Source of the DNA: DATKGX01 sp035510555
GTDB lineage: Bacteria > Patescibacteriota > Microgenomatia > Levybacterales > UBA12049
Reading direction: 5' to 3'
Assembly (NCBI GenBank): GCA_035510555.1
Contig: DATKGX010000042.1
Span: 1 to 19,199 of the forward strand
DNA length: 19,199 bases
Positions 13,081 to 19,199 of the stretch are shown piece after piece. The notes under the pieces are model-generated. The model made no database searches, was not told the origin of the DNA, and was given only the letters and a program-made list of their open reading frames with translations. The position numbers and the translations under genes are program-made. Position 1 is the first letter of the stretch. Every line of letters starts with the position of its first letter.

Positions 13081-13677
13081 TTATCTTGGTATGTTATGCT
13101 CGCGTAAAATTCTTTGGACAACAGCATCTTGGTCTTGTTCGGTGCCCAACATAAGCGTTCGGCTTAGGCTGGAATCCTCAGCAGGATTCCTACCGGCAAT
13201 TTCTCTGATTCTATGCATATTTGGTTTTAATTGGGGCTCCATTTGTCCGTTCGAGTCATTGACTACTTTAAGCCCGCCGTCTTCTACTAATAGACCATGT
13301 GCGTAAAGCATAGCCGCATATTCGCGAGGGTTTCTATTCCGATTGTGATAGCCAAGGGTTGCAAACGCTTCGGTTCTGCTGAACTGTTCTCCCTGAGGAG
13401 CATGATCCTCGCTCAATTGTCCTGCTAGCATTTTTGCTAAATATATCTCTGAAATTTGGCCGAAAGGAACTTGTTGTTCGGGATTAAGGGATTCGGTTAA
13501 ATTCCTTAGTGTTCCTGCAAGCCCATGAAGCCTTCTACTAAGACCTTCACCAATGTGCAGCGGTCGAGGTTTTTCATGCGCCTGATAATGAGCGGCCGTG
13601 GGTCTTTCAGACCTCATTCCTGCAACTCGTTGTCCGTGACCCCAGTCTGTTGATTTAGTATCAATTGGTTCAGTCAT
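13081..13677 (-). CDS. Unrecognised protein, 198 aa
   Basis: No family recognised. The N-terminal 50 residues are polar, basic and His-rich (GHGQRVAGMRSERPTAAHYQAHEKPRP), probably disordered. Residues 50-150 are helical, with a stretch FSRTEAFATLGYHNRNRNPREYAAMLYAHGLLVEDGGLKVVN that could be a winged-helix: helix, turn, helix, then a beta hairpin with the Gly-rich wing. That reading is only a suggestion. The C-terminus ends in a helix (QDAVVQRILREHN). Its start is supported by a leaderless-type promoter. It is divergent from the recombinase gene across a 151-base region whose TGTCAA-GG-TTGACA palindrome contains its -35, so co-regulation with the recombinase is possible. Confidence 0.7.
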   Translation of the reverse strand: MTEPIDTKSTDWGHGQRVAGMRSERPTAAHYQAHEKPRPLHIGEGLSRRLHGLAGTLRNLTESLNPEQQVPFGQISEIYLAKMLAGQLSEDHAPQGEQFSRTEAFATLGYHNRNRNPREYAAMLYAHGLLVEDGGLKVVNDSNGQMEPQLKPNMHRIREIAGRNPAEDSSLSRTLMLGTEQDQDAVVQRILREHNIPR

Positions 13678-13683
13678 AAGCTC

Positions 13684-13712
13684 AGATTACAGGAAATAAT
13701 ATAGTATGTCAA
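13684..13712 (-). promoter_or_regulatory. Promoter of the 198-aa gene
   Basis: Minus strand: TTGACA (13712-13707), 17 bases, TAATCT (13689-13684), then exactly 6 bases to ATG 13677. The -35 is one half of the palindrome TGTCAA-GG-TTGACA (13707-13720); the other half reads TTGACA toward the recombinase gene. Confidence 0.65.
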
Positions 13713-13732
13713 GGTTGACAAACACGTTCCCG

Positions 13733-13807
13733 TGTCGCAAAATAAGATTGTGATACATTCTTATGTCGCATAATCTAAGTTTGTTTTACAATATTTGCAT
13801 GTCGCAA
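13733..13807 (+). repeat. Three direct TGTCGCA repeats upstream of the recombinase gene
   Basis: TGTCGCA starts at 13733, 13764 and 13800, each within the wider consensus YRTGTCGCANAA, at spacings of 31 and 36 bases. A fourth copy (start 11745) lies in the long hairpin of the gene-free region. Position relative to promoters suggests operator sites: the second copy covers the -35 and the third covers the likely +1 of the promoter at 13764-13792. Confidence 0.6.
13764..13792 (+). promoter_or_regulatory. Possible recombinase promoter
   Basis: TACAAT (13787-13792) is a good -10, but the -35 position holds TGTCGC (13764-13769), the repeat motif, so the promoter may need an activator or be blocked by a repressor there. 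Alternative: TTGACA (13715-13720) with CAAAAT (13738-13743). Confidence 0.35.
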
Positions 13808-13828
13808 AACGAACTCAAGTAAATACTT

Positions 13829-14764
13829 ATGGAGAATGCTGCTTTACCCGAGTTAATCAGTCAGTTCCTTGAATACTTGGAGATTGAGAAGAATTGTTCA
13901 AAGCTGACTATCCGTGACTACCGTCACTATTTAGATGTTTTTAATGAATGGTTCGATACTACCCAATCCGGAAAAACTTTAGGCGATTTGGATCTTTCTA
14001 TAATTAGAAAATATAGAGTGTTCCTAGCTAATCGTGCAGATTCCAAGGGTTTAACTTTGCAAAGAGTCACACAGAACTATTATGTGATCGCGCTTCGTTC
14101 ATTTTTGCGCTTTTTAGTTAAGAACGACTATAAAACTTTAGAGCCGTCAAAAATTGACTTGCCTAAAACCGAGTCCCGTAGCCTCAAATTTTTGGAAAAA
14201 GAGCAGGTCGATAGATTGGTAACCAGCGTTGACACTTCTACGGAGGAAGGAATCCGCGACCGGGCCATTTTGGAACTGCTCTTCTCCACCGGCTTGCGTG
14301 TTTCAGAACTCGTCAGTTTAAACCATGAACAAGTAAATATCGAAAGAAGAGAATTCGGGGTTGTCGGTAAAGGTAGAAAAATAAGGTTGGTGTTTGTTTC
14401 CGACCGGGCCGCCGATTGGATCAAGATGTATATGGATAAACGGGAAGACGTTTTTAAGCCGTTATTTATCCGCTACTCGGGAAAAGTAATAGAGGAAAAT
14501 GGCGGAGAGAAAATGCGGCTCACCGCCAGAAGTATTGAACGGATAGTTAAAAAATATGTTCGAAAAGCAAGGATTCCCGTTGATGCAACAGTCCATACGC
14601 TTCGGCATTCTTTTGCCACGGATCTTTTAACAAACGGCGCTGATATCCGTTCGGTTCAGGAAATGCTGGGACACAAAAATATTGCCACAACCCAAATCTA
14701 CACTCACATTACTAATAGGCAATTGCACGATGTTCATAAACATTTCCACTCAGGGAATAAATAG
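13829..14764 (+). CDS. Xer-type tyrosine recombinase
   Basis: 311 aa, in the normal range for XerC/XerD. The N-terminal SAM-like DNA-binding domain (residues 5-100) has ISQFLEYLEIEKNCSKLTIRDYRHYLDVFNEWF. The catalytic domain contains Arg157 in STGLRVSELVSL, the beta-hairpin Lys in VVGKGRKIRLV, His256-x-x-Arg259 in HTLRHSFATDLL, His282 in MLGHKNIATTQIYTH, and nucleophile Tyr291. All catalytic residues are present, so it should be active. The likely role is resolution of chromosome dimers at a dif site as the single Xer of a reduced genome; service of a mobile element is the alternative, given the block of unfamiliar genes to its left. The leader carries repeated TGTCGCA motifs. No SD precedes ATG 13829. 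Whether to call it xerC or xerD cannot be decided from sequence. Confidence 0.93.
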   Translation: MENAALPELISQFLEYLEIEKNCSKLTIRDYRHYLDVFNEWFDTTQSGKTLGDLDLSIIRKYRVFLANRADSKGLTLQRVTQNYYVIALRSFLRFLVKNDYKTLEPSKIDLPKTESRSLKFLEKEQVDRLVTSVDTSTEEGIRDRAILELLFSTGLRVSELVSLNHEQVNIERREFGVVGKGRKIRLVFVSDRAADWIKMYMDKREDVFKPLFIRYSGKVIEENGGEKMRLTARSIERIVKKYVRKARIPVDATVHTLRHSFATDLLTNGADIRSVQEMLGHKNIATTQIYTHITNRQLHDVHKHFHSGNK

Positions 14765-14777
14765 TTGCCTCCAAAAC

Positions 14778-14806
14778 TTGCTTTAACGACCCAAAAGTAG
14801 TAATAT
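14778..14806 (+). promoter_or_regulatory. Promoter of the lipoprotein gene
   Basis: TTGCTT (14778-14783), 17 bases, TAATAT (14801-14806), then 10 bases to ATG 14817 (or TATTAT 14804-14809 with 7 bases). No SD. Confidence 0.5.
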
Positions 14807-14816
14807 TATAGGCCTT

Positions 14817-16331
14817 ATGTCGGAAAGACACTTTTCAATCGGTCGCACTTTAGGTAAAAGCTTACTGTTAGCTGGAGTTGCCTTGTCTGGTGCTTCTTGT
14901 GAGTCAGCTAAGCCAACTACTCCTGTTGCTCAACAGTCGCAAAGTCCTTGGTCTTTGGAAACTCCAACTATAACAAATCCTTCTATTCAGTCTCCTTTAC
15001 CAGTAGAATTGCCATCGCCAACTATAACGCCGGCTCCCGATACAACTGTGATACCGGAACCATCAGATGCTCCTGAATCAAAAGTTCTAAGCGAAGTTAA
15101 TACAGGTGTTGGAAGCGAACCGTCAATTGCCGTTAGTCCGTATGATTCAAGTTTGATGGCGGTAACCCATCAACGGGTGGCTTTTTCTGATGGTTGCAAT
15201 TTATCAGGATTAAGAATCTCGCAGGATGGCGGACGCACTTGGTCCGAGGTTTCCAAAGAGCCATGGCAAGGTGAGTGTCCGGATTTTCATGGACAAGTTG
15301 CTTTTGGTCCGGGACCTACCCCCGGTTCTTCCCGGTTGTGGTGGGTAGATGCCATCATAACCGGTACGCACCGGATTTCCCCCGGCGTGACCTTTAGCGA
15401 TGATCTCGGAAAGACTTGGGCACCATTGCATATCGAAACGCGTACTCCTCCGTGGGTTGGTGGTTTCCCCGACATTACCGTAGATAATAACCCACAAAGC
15501 CCCAATTTCGGGACCGTTTATGTAGCCTATAATTGGCTTGAAAGCGAAAAAGGTCCGGGTCTGGCAGTAATCGCTTCAGGCGATAATGGAAATACTTGGG
15601 ATATGGCTCAAGTGCCCACAGTAAAATTAGACGGTTATCCGGACTATTGGCGTATCGGCTACCGGATAAAAACCGCTCCGGACGGTTCGGCGAACGTGTC
15701 TTTTTATCAATCAATGCTTAGGCAGTGGAGTTCCGGTGATATTTTTAATCAAGGCGGAGCGAGTAATATAGGTAATTTGGGTTTTGCTTTAGCCAAAATC
15801 CACCGTGACCCAATAAGCGGTAAATTAGATGTCGATGAGCCGCAGTGGATGACAAGTGTTGCCAATAATCTAAATCTACCCTTTGATCCGGAGTGGCAGA
15901 CAGGACTTGATGTCGATAGCAAGGGTCAAGTTTGGATGGCGGTATCCGATAATGGCAGGATTGATATCGGCAGCACCGGGATGTCAGCTTGGAGGTCTTT
16001 TTGCCTGGACGGTCAGTCATGCTTTAAGCCGTCGCTGGCCGTTAAGGATAATATGGTTTTTGTCGGTTTTCATGGAAGGGATAATAACGGCATGGTTAGA
16101 ACTTATTATATGATTTCTTATGATGACGGTCGGTCATTTACAGAACCTCAGCTGGTGACGCCATACGCATGGAGCTGGTCTTCCATGAGTGGGTTGACAA
16201 ATAATGTCGGACTACGCGAAAATGCTACCGCGGGCGTTGACAACAGCGGAAATCCGGTGTTTGTTTATGCATTTGGTGTTGGTAGGAATGGGCAGCCTAA
16301 CGTAGATGTAGCTGTTATTAGTCCTCAGTAG
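14817..16331 (+). CDS. Secreted lipoprotein with sialidase-type Asp-box beta-propeller
   Basis: 504 aa. The N-terminus has a basic head, a hydrophobic core (LGKSLLLAGVALSGAS) and Cys28, a plausible lipobox, so it is probably exported and lipid-anchored. Residues 30-95 are a Pro/Thr/Ser-rich spacer. The rest is beta-rich with four Asp-box motifs (SxDxGxTW type): SQDGGRTW 135-142, SDDLGKTW 194-201, SGDNGNTW 254-261 and SYDDGRSF 434-441, marking a sialidase-superfamily six-bladed propeller. The catalytic FRIP arginine motif of true sialidases was not found, so binding or another glycan/peptide-related role is as likely as hydrolysis. A start 10 bases after a -10 box suggests a short leader. The 3' end overlaps the convergent SIMPL gene by 7 bases. 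Confidence 0.85.
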   Translation: MSERHFSIGRTLGKSLLLAGVALSGASCESAKPTTPVAQQSQSPWSLETPTITNPSIQSPLPVELPSPTITPAPDTTVIPEPSDAPESKVLSEVNTGVGSEPSIAVSPYDSSLMAVTHQRVAFSDGCNLSGLRISQDGGRTWSEVSKEPWQGECPDFHGQVAFGPGPTPGSSRLWWVDAIITGTHRISPGVTFSDDLGKTWAPLHIETRTPPWVGGFPDITVDNNPQSPNFGTVYVAYNWLESEKGPGLAVIASGDNGNTWDMAQVPTVKLDGYPDYWRIGYRIKTAPDGSANVSFYQSMLRQWSSGDIFNQGGASNIGNLGFALAKIHRDPISGKLDVDEPQWMTSVANNLNLPFDPEWQTGLDVDSKGQVWMAVSDNGRIDIGSTGMSAWRSFCLDGQSCFKPSLAVKDNMVFVGFHGRDNNGMVRTYYMISYDDGRSFTEPQLVTPYAWSWSSMSGLTNNVGLRENATAGVDNSGNPVFVYAFGVGRNGQPNVDVAVISPQ

Positions 16332-17080
16332 GTTTCGTAGTAAAGGACCACGTCAATAGTCAAACTATTTTCTCCCGGCGTAACATTGGTCGGCGCCGAT
16401 TGGTCAGTCTTGACAACTCCGGCAACCATCATGGGTATTGGTTGTCCCGATGAATTTGTAACCACATTCACAATTTTGCCTAAATTGATACCGGCGGCGT
16501 TGGCTAACATCTGAGCCTTTGCTTTGGCATCATCTACCGCCTGTTTGGTTGCCTGTTGTTCTAGCGACTGACTAAGTTGATCGCTAAAGGTAAAATTGAC
16601 TCCGCCGACTAAATTTGCGCCGTCTGCCGTCGCGGCATCAACCACTTGGTTCGCTTTATCAATTGGTTGGACTTGAATCTCCAAATTCTGGGTAACGGTA
16701 TAACCGGTGATATTCTGTTGTCCGCCCTGCATCATTGGCATAATAACTCCATTGGAATAGTTTGGACTAACGGAATAAGCGGTGGTTTTAATGTTTTTAT
16801 CGGTAAGCCCCAACTTCTTTAAATCCTTAATGATTTTATCGGCGGTCTGATTAACTTTATTTTTCGCGTCAGCCACGGTTTGGGATTGTTGTGTTATTCC
16901 GACATTGACGGTAGCCTGATCTGGAACCGCTGTCACCTTGCCCTCACCGCTACTGGAAAACAAGTCAGTCTTGGTGGTGTTGACGCTGTTGATAAAAAAC
17001 GGAATCGGCCCGACCAATTTGGTGTAAACAAAAAGGACGACAAAGAAAACAATGATGGCTCCAGCCCCACTCTTTTGCAT
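16325..17080 (-). CDS. SIMPL/DUF541 family envelope protein
   Basis: 251 aa from ATG 17080. The open frame extends to an ATG at 17161, but that start would overlap folD by 32 bases; a promoter with exact leaderless spacing (TTGACA, 17 bases, TACTAT, 6 bases) sits directly before 17080, so the shorter form is preferred. Residues 2-22 (GAGAIIVFFVVLFVYTKLVG) are a signal anchor. The outside part is a complete SIMPL domain: SSSGEGKVTAVPDQATVNVGI, KIIKDLKKLGLTDKNIKTTAYSV, ITGYTVTQNLEIQVQPIDKANQVVDAA, DAKAKAQMLANAAGINLGKIVNV and the final LTIDVVLYYE strand. DUF541 proteins (E. coli YggE relatives) are linked to stress tolerance and form ring assemblies. It is convergent with the lipoprotein gene. 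Confidence 0.88.
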   Translation of the reverse strand: MQKSGAGAIIVFFVVLFVYTKLVGPIPFFINSVNTTKTDLFSSSGEGKVTAVPDQATVNVGITQQSQTVADAKNKVNQTADKIIKDLKKLGLTDKNIKTTAYSVSPNYSNGVIMPMMQGGQQNITGYTVTQNLEIQVQPIDKANQVVDAATADGANLVGGVNFTFSDQLSQSLEQQATKQAVDDAKAKAQMLANAAGINLGKIVNVVTNSSGQPIPMMVAGVVKTDQSAPTNVTPGENSLTIDVVLYYETY

Positions 17081-17086
17081 ATAGAC

Positions 17087-17115
17087 ATAGTAAGCTTTTA
17101 GCCATTTACTGTCAA
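17087..17115 (-). promoter_or_regulatory. Promoter of the SIMPL gene
   Basis: Minus strand: perfect TTGACA (17115-17110), 17 bases, TACTAT (17092-17087), 6 bases, ATG 17080. It lies in the 49 bases between the folD stop and this start. Confidence 0.65.
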
Positions 17116-17129
17116 TACTTTTTAGAAGT

Positions 17130-17975
17130 TTATGTGGAAAGATTTTCTGTTGCTTCGACAAGGTTTTCCAGCAAAAACGCGACGTTAACCGGACCGACTC
17201 CCCCCGGAGTTGGAGTGTAAAACGAGGCTACTTGTTCAAGTTCATCTTCGTTATAATCTCCCCGAGTTTTGCCTTCATCGTCCGAAGACAAACCAACACC
17301 GATTAAAATAACGTCTTTTTTAAGGCCTGAAAAATCAATCGCTCCCCTCTTCCCTATTGCCGAAATAATAATGTCGGCGTTTTTAATAGTGGCGTTTATA
17401 TTTTCGGTTTTAGAATCAACAACAATCGGTTCAAGTCCCCTTTTATGTAAGTAATCGATGATTGGCTGTCCGGCAGTCTCGCCTTTTCCTATGGCTACAA
17501 TGTTCTGAGATTTTAGCCATTCATTAAACGATATGCTCTCATTTAGTTTACCAAAGACTTCGCCTAAAATCTTAAAAACAGCCGCGGCGACTGGAACGGT
17601 GTATAAAGAATCTTTGCCGAAGCCATCGATTTCTTTTGCGCGGGAAATTAATTCTTCTAATCTTTCAACTTCTATTTTTGCAGGTGCGGGCCGCTGTAAA
17701 ATGATGCCGTGAATGTTTTGGTCTGCATCAAGTTTTTTTATCAGCGCTTCGAGTTCTTCATTAGTTACAGTTTCGTCAAAGCGGAAAATTTTAACTGTGG
17801 CGCCAATCTCTTGGGCCTTTAATTCTTTTTGTCTGACGTATACATTGGAGGATTCTTCGTTACCAATTAGGATAACTGCCATGGTGGGGATAATCCCCCG
17901 CTTTTTTAATTCAAGAACTTTAATTTTGAGTTCACCTAGAATGTTGGAAGCAATCGCGCGGCCATCAATCTTCAT
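17130..17975 (-). CDS. folD: Methylenetetrahydrofolate dehydrogenase/cyclohydrolase FolD
   Basis: This bifunctional enzyme interconverts 5,10-methylene-THF, methenyl-THF and 10-formyl-THF with NADP. At 281 aa it has normal length. Tyr46 and Lys50 in SSNVYVRQKELKAQ, Gln94 in GIILQRPAP and Asp117 in EIDGF match the family's active-site Tyr/Lys/Gln/Asp. The C-terminal TPTPGGVGPVNVAFLLEN matches the PGGVGP signature. The cofactor loop reads VAIGKGETAGQP where most FolDs have GRSxxVGxP, so the nucleotide pocket is divergent. ATG 17975 overlaps the stop of a 27-codon leader ORF (ATGA), and the promoter-proximal ATG at 18055 belongs to that ORF. FolD translation is therefore likely coupled to the leader. 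An SD-like GGGGTGGG lies 7 bases upstream of the start. It is downstream of gyrA on the same strand. Confidence 0.93.
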   Translation of the reverse strand: MKIDGRAIASNILGELKIKVLELKKRGIIPTMAVILIGNEESSNVYVRQKELKAQEIGATVKIFRFDETVTNEELEALIKKLDADQNIHGIILQRPAPAKIEVERLEELISRAKEIDGFGKDSLYTVPVAAAVFKILGEVFGKLNESISFNEWLKSQNIVAIGKGETAGQPIIDYLHKRGLEPIVVDSKTENINATIKNADIIISAIGKRGAIDFSGLKKDVILIGVGLSSDDEGKTRGDYNEDELEQVASFYTPTPGGVGPVNVAFLLENLVEATENLST

Positions 17976-18060
17976 AAATTCCCACCCCTCGCCTGTCCGC
18001 TTCGCTTGCAGGCGAACTCCTTTCGTTTCACTTCAGTCCGTTCATCAATTTTCATAAATT
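17963..18060 (-). repeat. 18-base direct duplication flanking a 62-base palindromic element
   Basis: The 18-mers at 17963-17980 and 18043-18060 are identical except at one base; each contains AATTTATGAA and GATTG on the coding (minus) strand, i.e. the folD start region. Between them, 17981-18042 holds a hairpin with CGCCTG and CAGGCG arms (17990-17995 and 18009-18014) plus a segment rich in TTTCG/CTTCG. This looks like insertion of a small dispersed repeat with duplication of the target. Confidence 0.65.
17972..18055 (-). CDS. 27-aa leader ORF overlapping folD
   Basis: ATG 18055 sits 6 bases after a TATAAT box and opens 27 codons ending at TGA 17974-17972, which overlaps the folD ATG. The first four residues (MKID) equal those of FolD; the remainder (ERTEVKRKEFACKRSGQARGG) is encoded by the inserted repeat and is basic and low in complexity. 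It most likely has no function as a peptide but keeps ribosomes flowing from the leaderless start to the folD start. Whether it is translated is inference. Confidence 0.45.
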   Translation of the reverse strand: MKIDERTEVKRKEFACKRSGQARGGNL

Positions 18061-18061
18061 T

Positions 18062-18070
18062 ATTATAACA
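18062..18070 (-). promoter_or_regulatory. Extended -10 promoter of the folD unit
   Basis: Minus strand TGTTATAAT (18070-18062): perfect TATAAT with TG extension, directly after the gyrA stop, 6 bases before ATG 18055. No good -35 is visible, as expected for an extended -10. Confidence 0.55.
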
Positions 18071-19199
18071 TTATTTCCCAAGACAGGCGGCGGAAGCAAC
18101 GTGGTCGTTTTTATCGGAAAAGCGCATTAAAATTACACCCTGCGTTGCTCGGGAAAGTTTGGGAATTGAATTTATTTCCAGCTTTACGATTTGTCCTTTT
18201 TGTGAGGTCATAATTACTTCTTCGCACCCGTCCGGAATAATTTGCGAGGTGACAACTTTGCCTGTCTTTTCGGTCACTTCGGCAACCTTTACGCCCTGCC
18301 CGCCCCGTCCCTGGACGTGAAATTGTTCAACCGGAGTTCTTTTGCCTAAGCCCTTTTCCATAATAGTTAGGACTTCGCACTTTTGCGTTTTGCCGACGAC
18401 GTCCATCTGAATAACCCGGTCGTCTTTAGCGTCTTTTTTAATTAAAATGCCTCGCACTCCCATGGTGTTTCTTCCCATGCCGCGAACCGATTTTTCGGAG
18501 AATCGAATTGATTTGCCGTTTCGGGTAACCAGCAAAATGTCGTCATTACCGCTACTTAATTTACTCCAAACTAATTCATCCTCTTTCTCCAGCTTAATCG
18601 CTAAAATGCCACTGCGTCTGATATTGGCAAATTCCGACAAGGAACTTTTTTTAACGGTGCCTTTCTTAGTGGTCAAAAAGACGTATTTAGCTTCCGACCC
18701 CTTGCCATAGGCCACAAATGACTCAACTTTTTCGCCCGACTCAATGTTTAGTAAATTCACCACTGCTGTGCCTTTACTGGTCCTCGAAGATTCGTTTATT
18801 TCGTACGCTTTAATTTGGTAAACCTTTCCTTTATTGGTAAAAAATAAGATGTTATCGTGGGTCTCCAAGTATTTAATGTCGGCAATCATGTCTTCGTCAT
18901 TTTTAGTAGTCATGCCGATAATACCTTTGCCGCCCCGCTGTTGGGTGCGGAAACTATTCAAACTCTGCCTCTTGATGTAACCGGTATCGGTCAAGGTGAC
19001 CACGGTTGGTTCATTAGGAATTAAATCTTCTTCCGAAAATTCGCCGACTTTGCTTTTGTAAACTTTAGTGCGTCTTTCATCGGCATATTTTTCTCTAAGT
19101 TTAGTTAATTCTTCTCCGATGACAATTAAAATTTTACTTGGATGCGCCAATAAATCCTCAAGATAAGTGATGGTTTCTTTAATCATCTGATATTCCTCT
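18071..19199 (-). CDS. gyrA: DNA gyrase subunit A, C-terminal part (runs off the window)
   Basis: The frame is open to the right edge (codons for EEYQ precede the Met at 19186), so the first ATG in the window is internal. About 375 residues are visible: the end of the coiled-coil/tower region (LEDLLAHPSKILIVIGEELTKLREKYADERRT, a GyrA hallmark) and the whole C-terminal DNA-wrapping beta-pinwheel. The GyrA box reads QQRGGKG, 6 of 7 to the consensus, which favours gyrase A over ParC. Repeated blade motifs (FFTNKGKVYQIKAYEI, FLTTKKGTVKKSSLSEF, LVTRNGKSIRFSEKSVRGMGRNTMGV, MTSQKGQIVKLEI) follow. The active-site Tyr is upstream of the window. It ends 16 bases before the leader ORF of folD. Confidence 0.95.
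   Translation of the reverse strand, partial: EEYQMIKETITYLEDLLAHPSKILIVIGEELTKLREKYADERRTKVYKSKVGEFSEEDLIPNEPTVVTLTDTGYIKRQSLNSFRTQQRGGKGIIGMTTKNDEDMIADIKYLETHDNILFFTNKGKVYQIKAYEINESSRTSKGTAVVNLLNIESGEKVESFVAYGKGSEAKYVFLTTKKGTVKKSSLSEFANIRRSGILAIKLEKEDELVWSKLSSGNDDILLVTRNGKSIRFSEKSVRGMGRNTMGVRGILIKKDAKDDRVIQMDVVGKTQKCEVLTIMEKGLGKRTPVEQFHVQGRGGQGVKVAEVTEKTGKVVTSQIIPDGCEEVIMTSQKGQIVKLEINSIPKLSRATQGVILMRFSDKNDHVASAACLGK

Noticed and set aside
13758..13830. dif site for the Xer recombinase
   Set aside because: The ATGTCGCATAA stretch resembles a XerC arm, but no TTATGTTAAAT-like arm follows after a 6-base centre; TTATG-TCG-CATAA has the arms in the wrong order for dif.
1..19199. CRISPR array, insertion sequence, intein, toxin-antitoxin pair or prophage genes
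   Set aside because: No regularly spaced repeats, transposase signatures, intein blocks in dnaB or the visible part of gyrA, or phage structural genes were found. The small unknown genes do not form a recognisable TA pair.

Overview
The window looks like a chromosomal segment of a Patescibacteria/CPR bacterium, most likely the Microgenomates group. This is inferred from gene content and style: compact single-copy housekeeping genes in tight strings, a tRNA without an encoded CCA end, a lineage-typical EF-P tip loop, many small proteins with no recognisable family, and few Shine-Dalgarno (SD) sites. The code is standard (TGA is used as a stop), which argues against the SR1/Gracilibacteria code. 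No database search was possible, so family names rest on motifs read by eye.

Layout. 1-2699: C-terminal end of a probable metallo-hydrolase, an unrecognised 250-aa protein, the replicative helicase dnaB, and a 61-aa Pro/Glu-rich mini-protein with a near-perfect SD. 2734-2895: rho-independent terminator, then tRNA-Leu(CAA). 2939-8272: a long plus-strand gene string (NIF3-like, EF-P, MFS permease, Lgt-like membrane protein, RluA-type pseudouridine synthase, a 43-aa basic mini-protein, a LytR_C-domain membrane protein, a 46-aa single-span protein), ending convergently on a minus-strand TPR protein (8263-8973). 9066-10625: yebC plus a polytopic membrane protein. 10671-13677: an accessory-looking block of small monocistronic genes without recognised families, namely an HExxH-containing protein, a 762-base gene-free region with a candidate structured RNA and DnaA-box-like sites, a 176-aa protein, an 8-cysteine 35-aa mini-protein, and two minus-strand unknowns. 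13829-16331: a Xer-type tyrosine recombinase behind repeated TGTCGCA motifs, then a lipoprotein with sialidase-type Asp-boxes. 16325-19199, minus strand: SIMPL/DUF541 protein, folD with an upstream overlapping leader ORF, and the C-terminal part of gyrA.

The most consistent signal outside the genes is promoter geometry. Many genes that start a transcription unit have a -10 box only 6-10 bases before the ATG and no SD, which predicts leaderless or nearly leaderless mRNAs. The pattern also corrects starts: the NIF3-like gene should start at 2939, because the upstream TTG is its -35 box, and the SIMPL gene at 17080. It supports the 35-aa Cys-rich gene and shows that a 62-base element with an 18-base duplication has displaced the folD start from its promoter, leaving a 27-codon leader ORF. 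No CRISPR array, intein, insertion sequence or complete defence system was seen.
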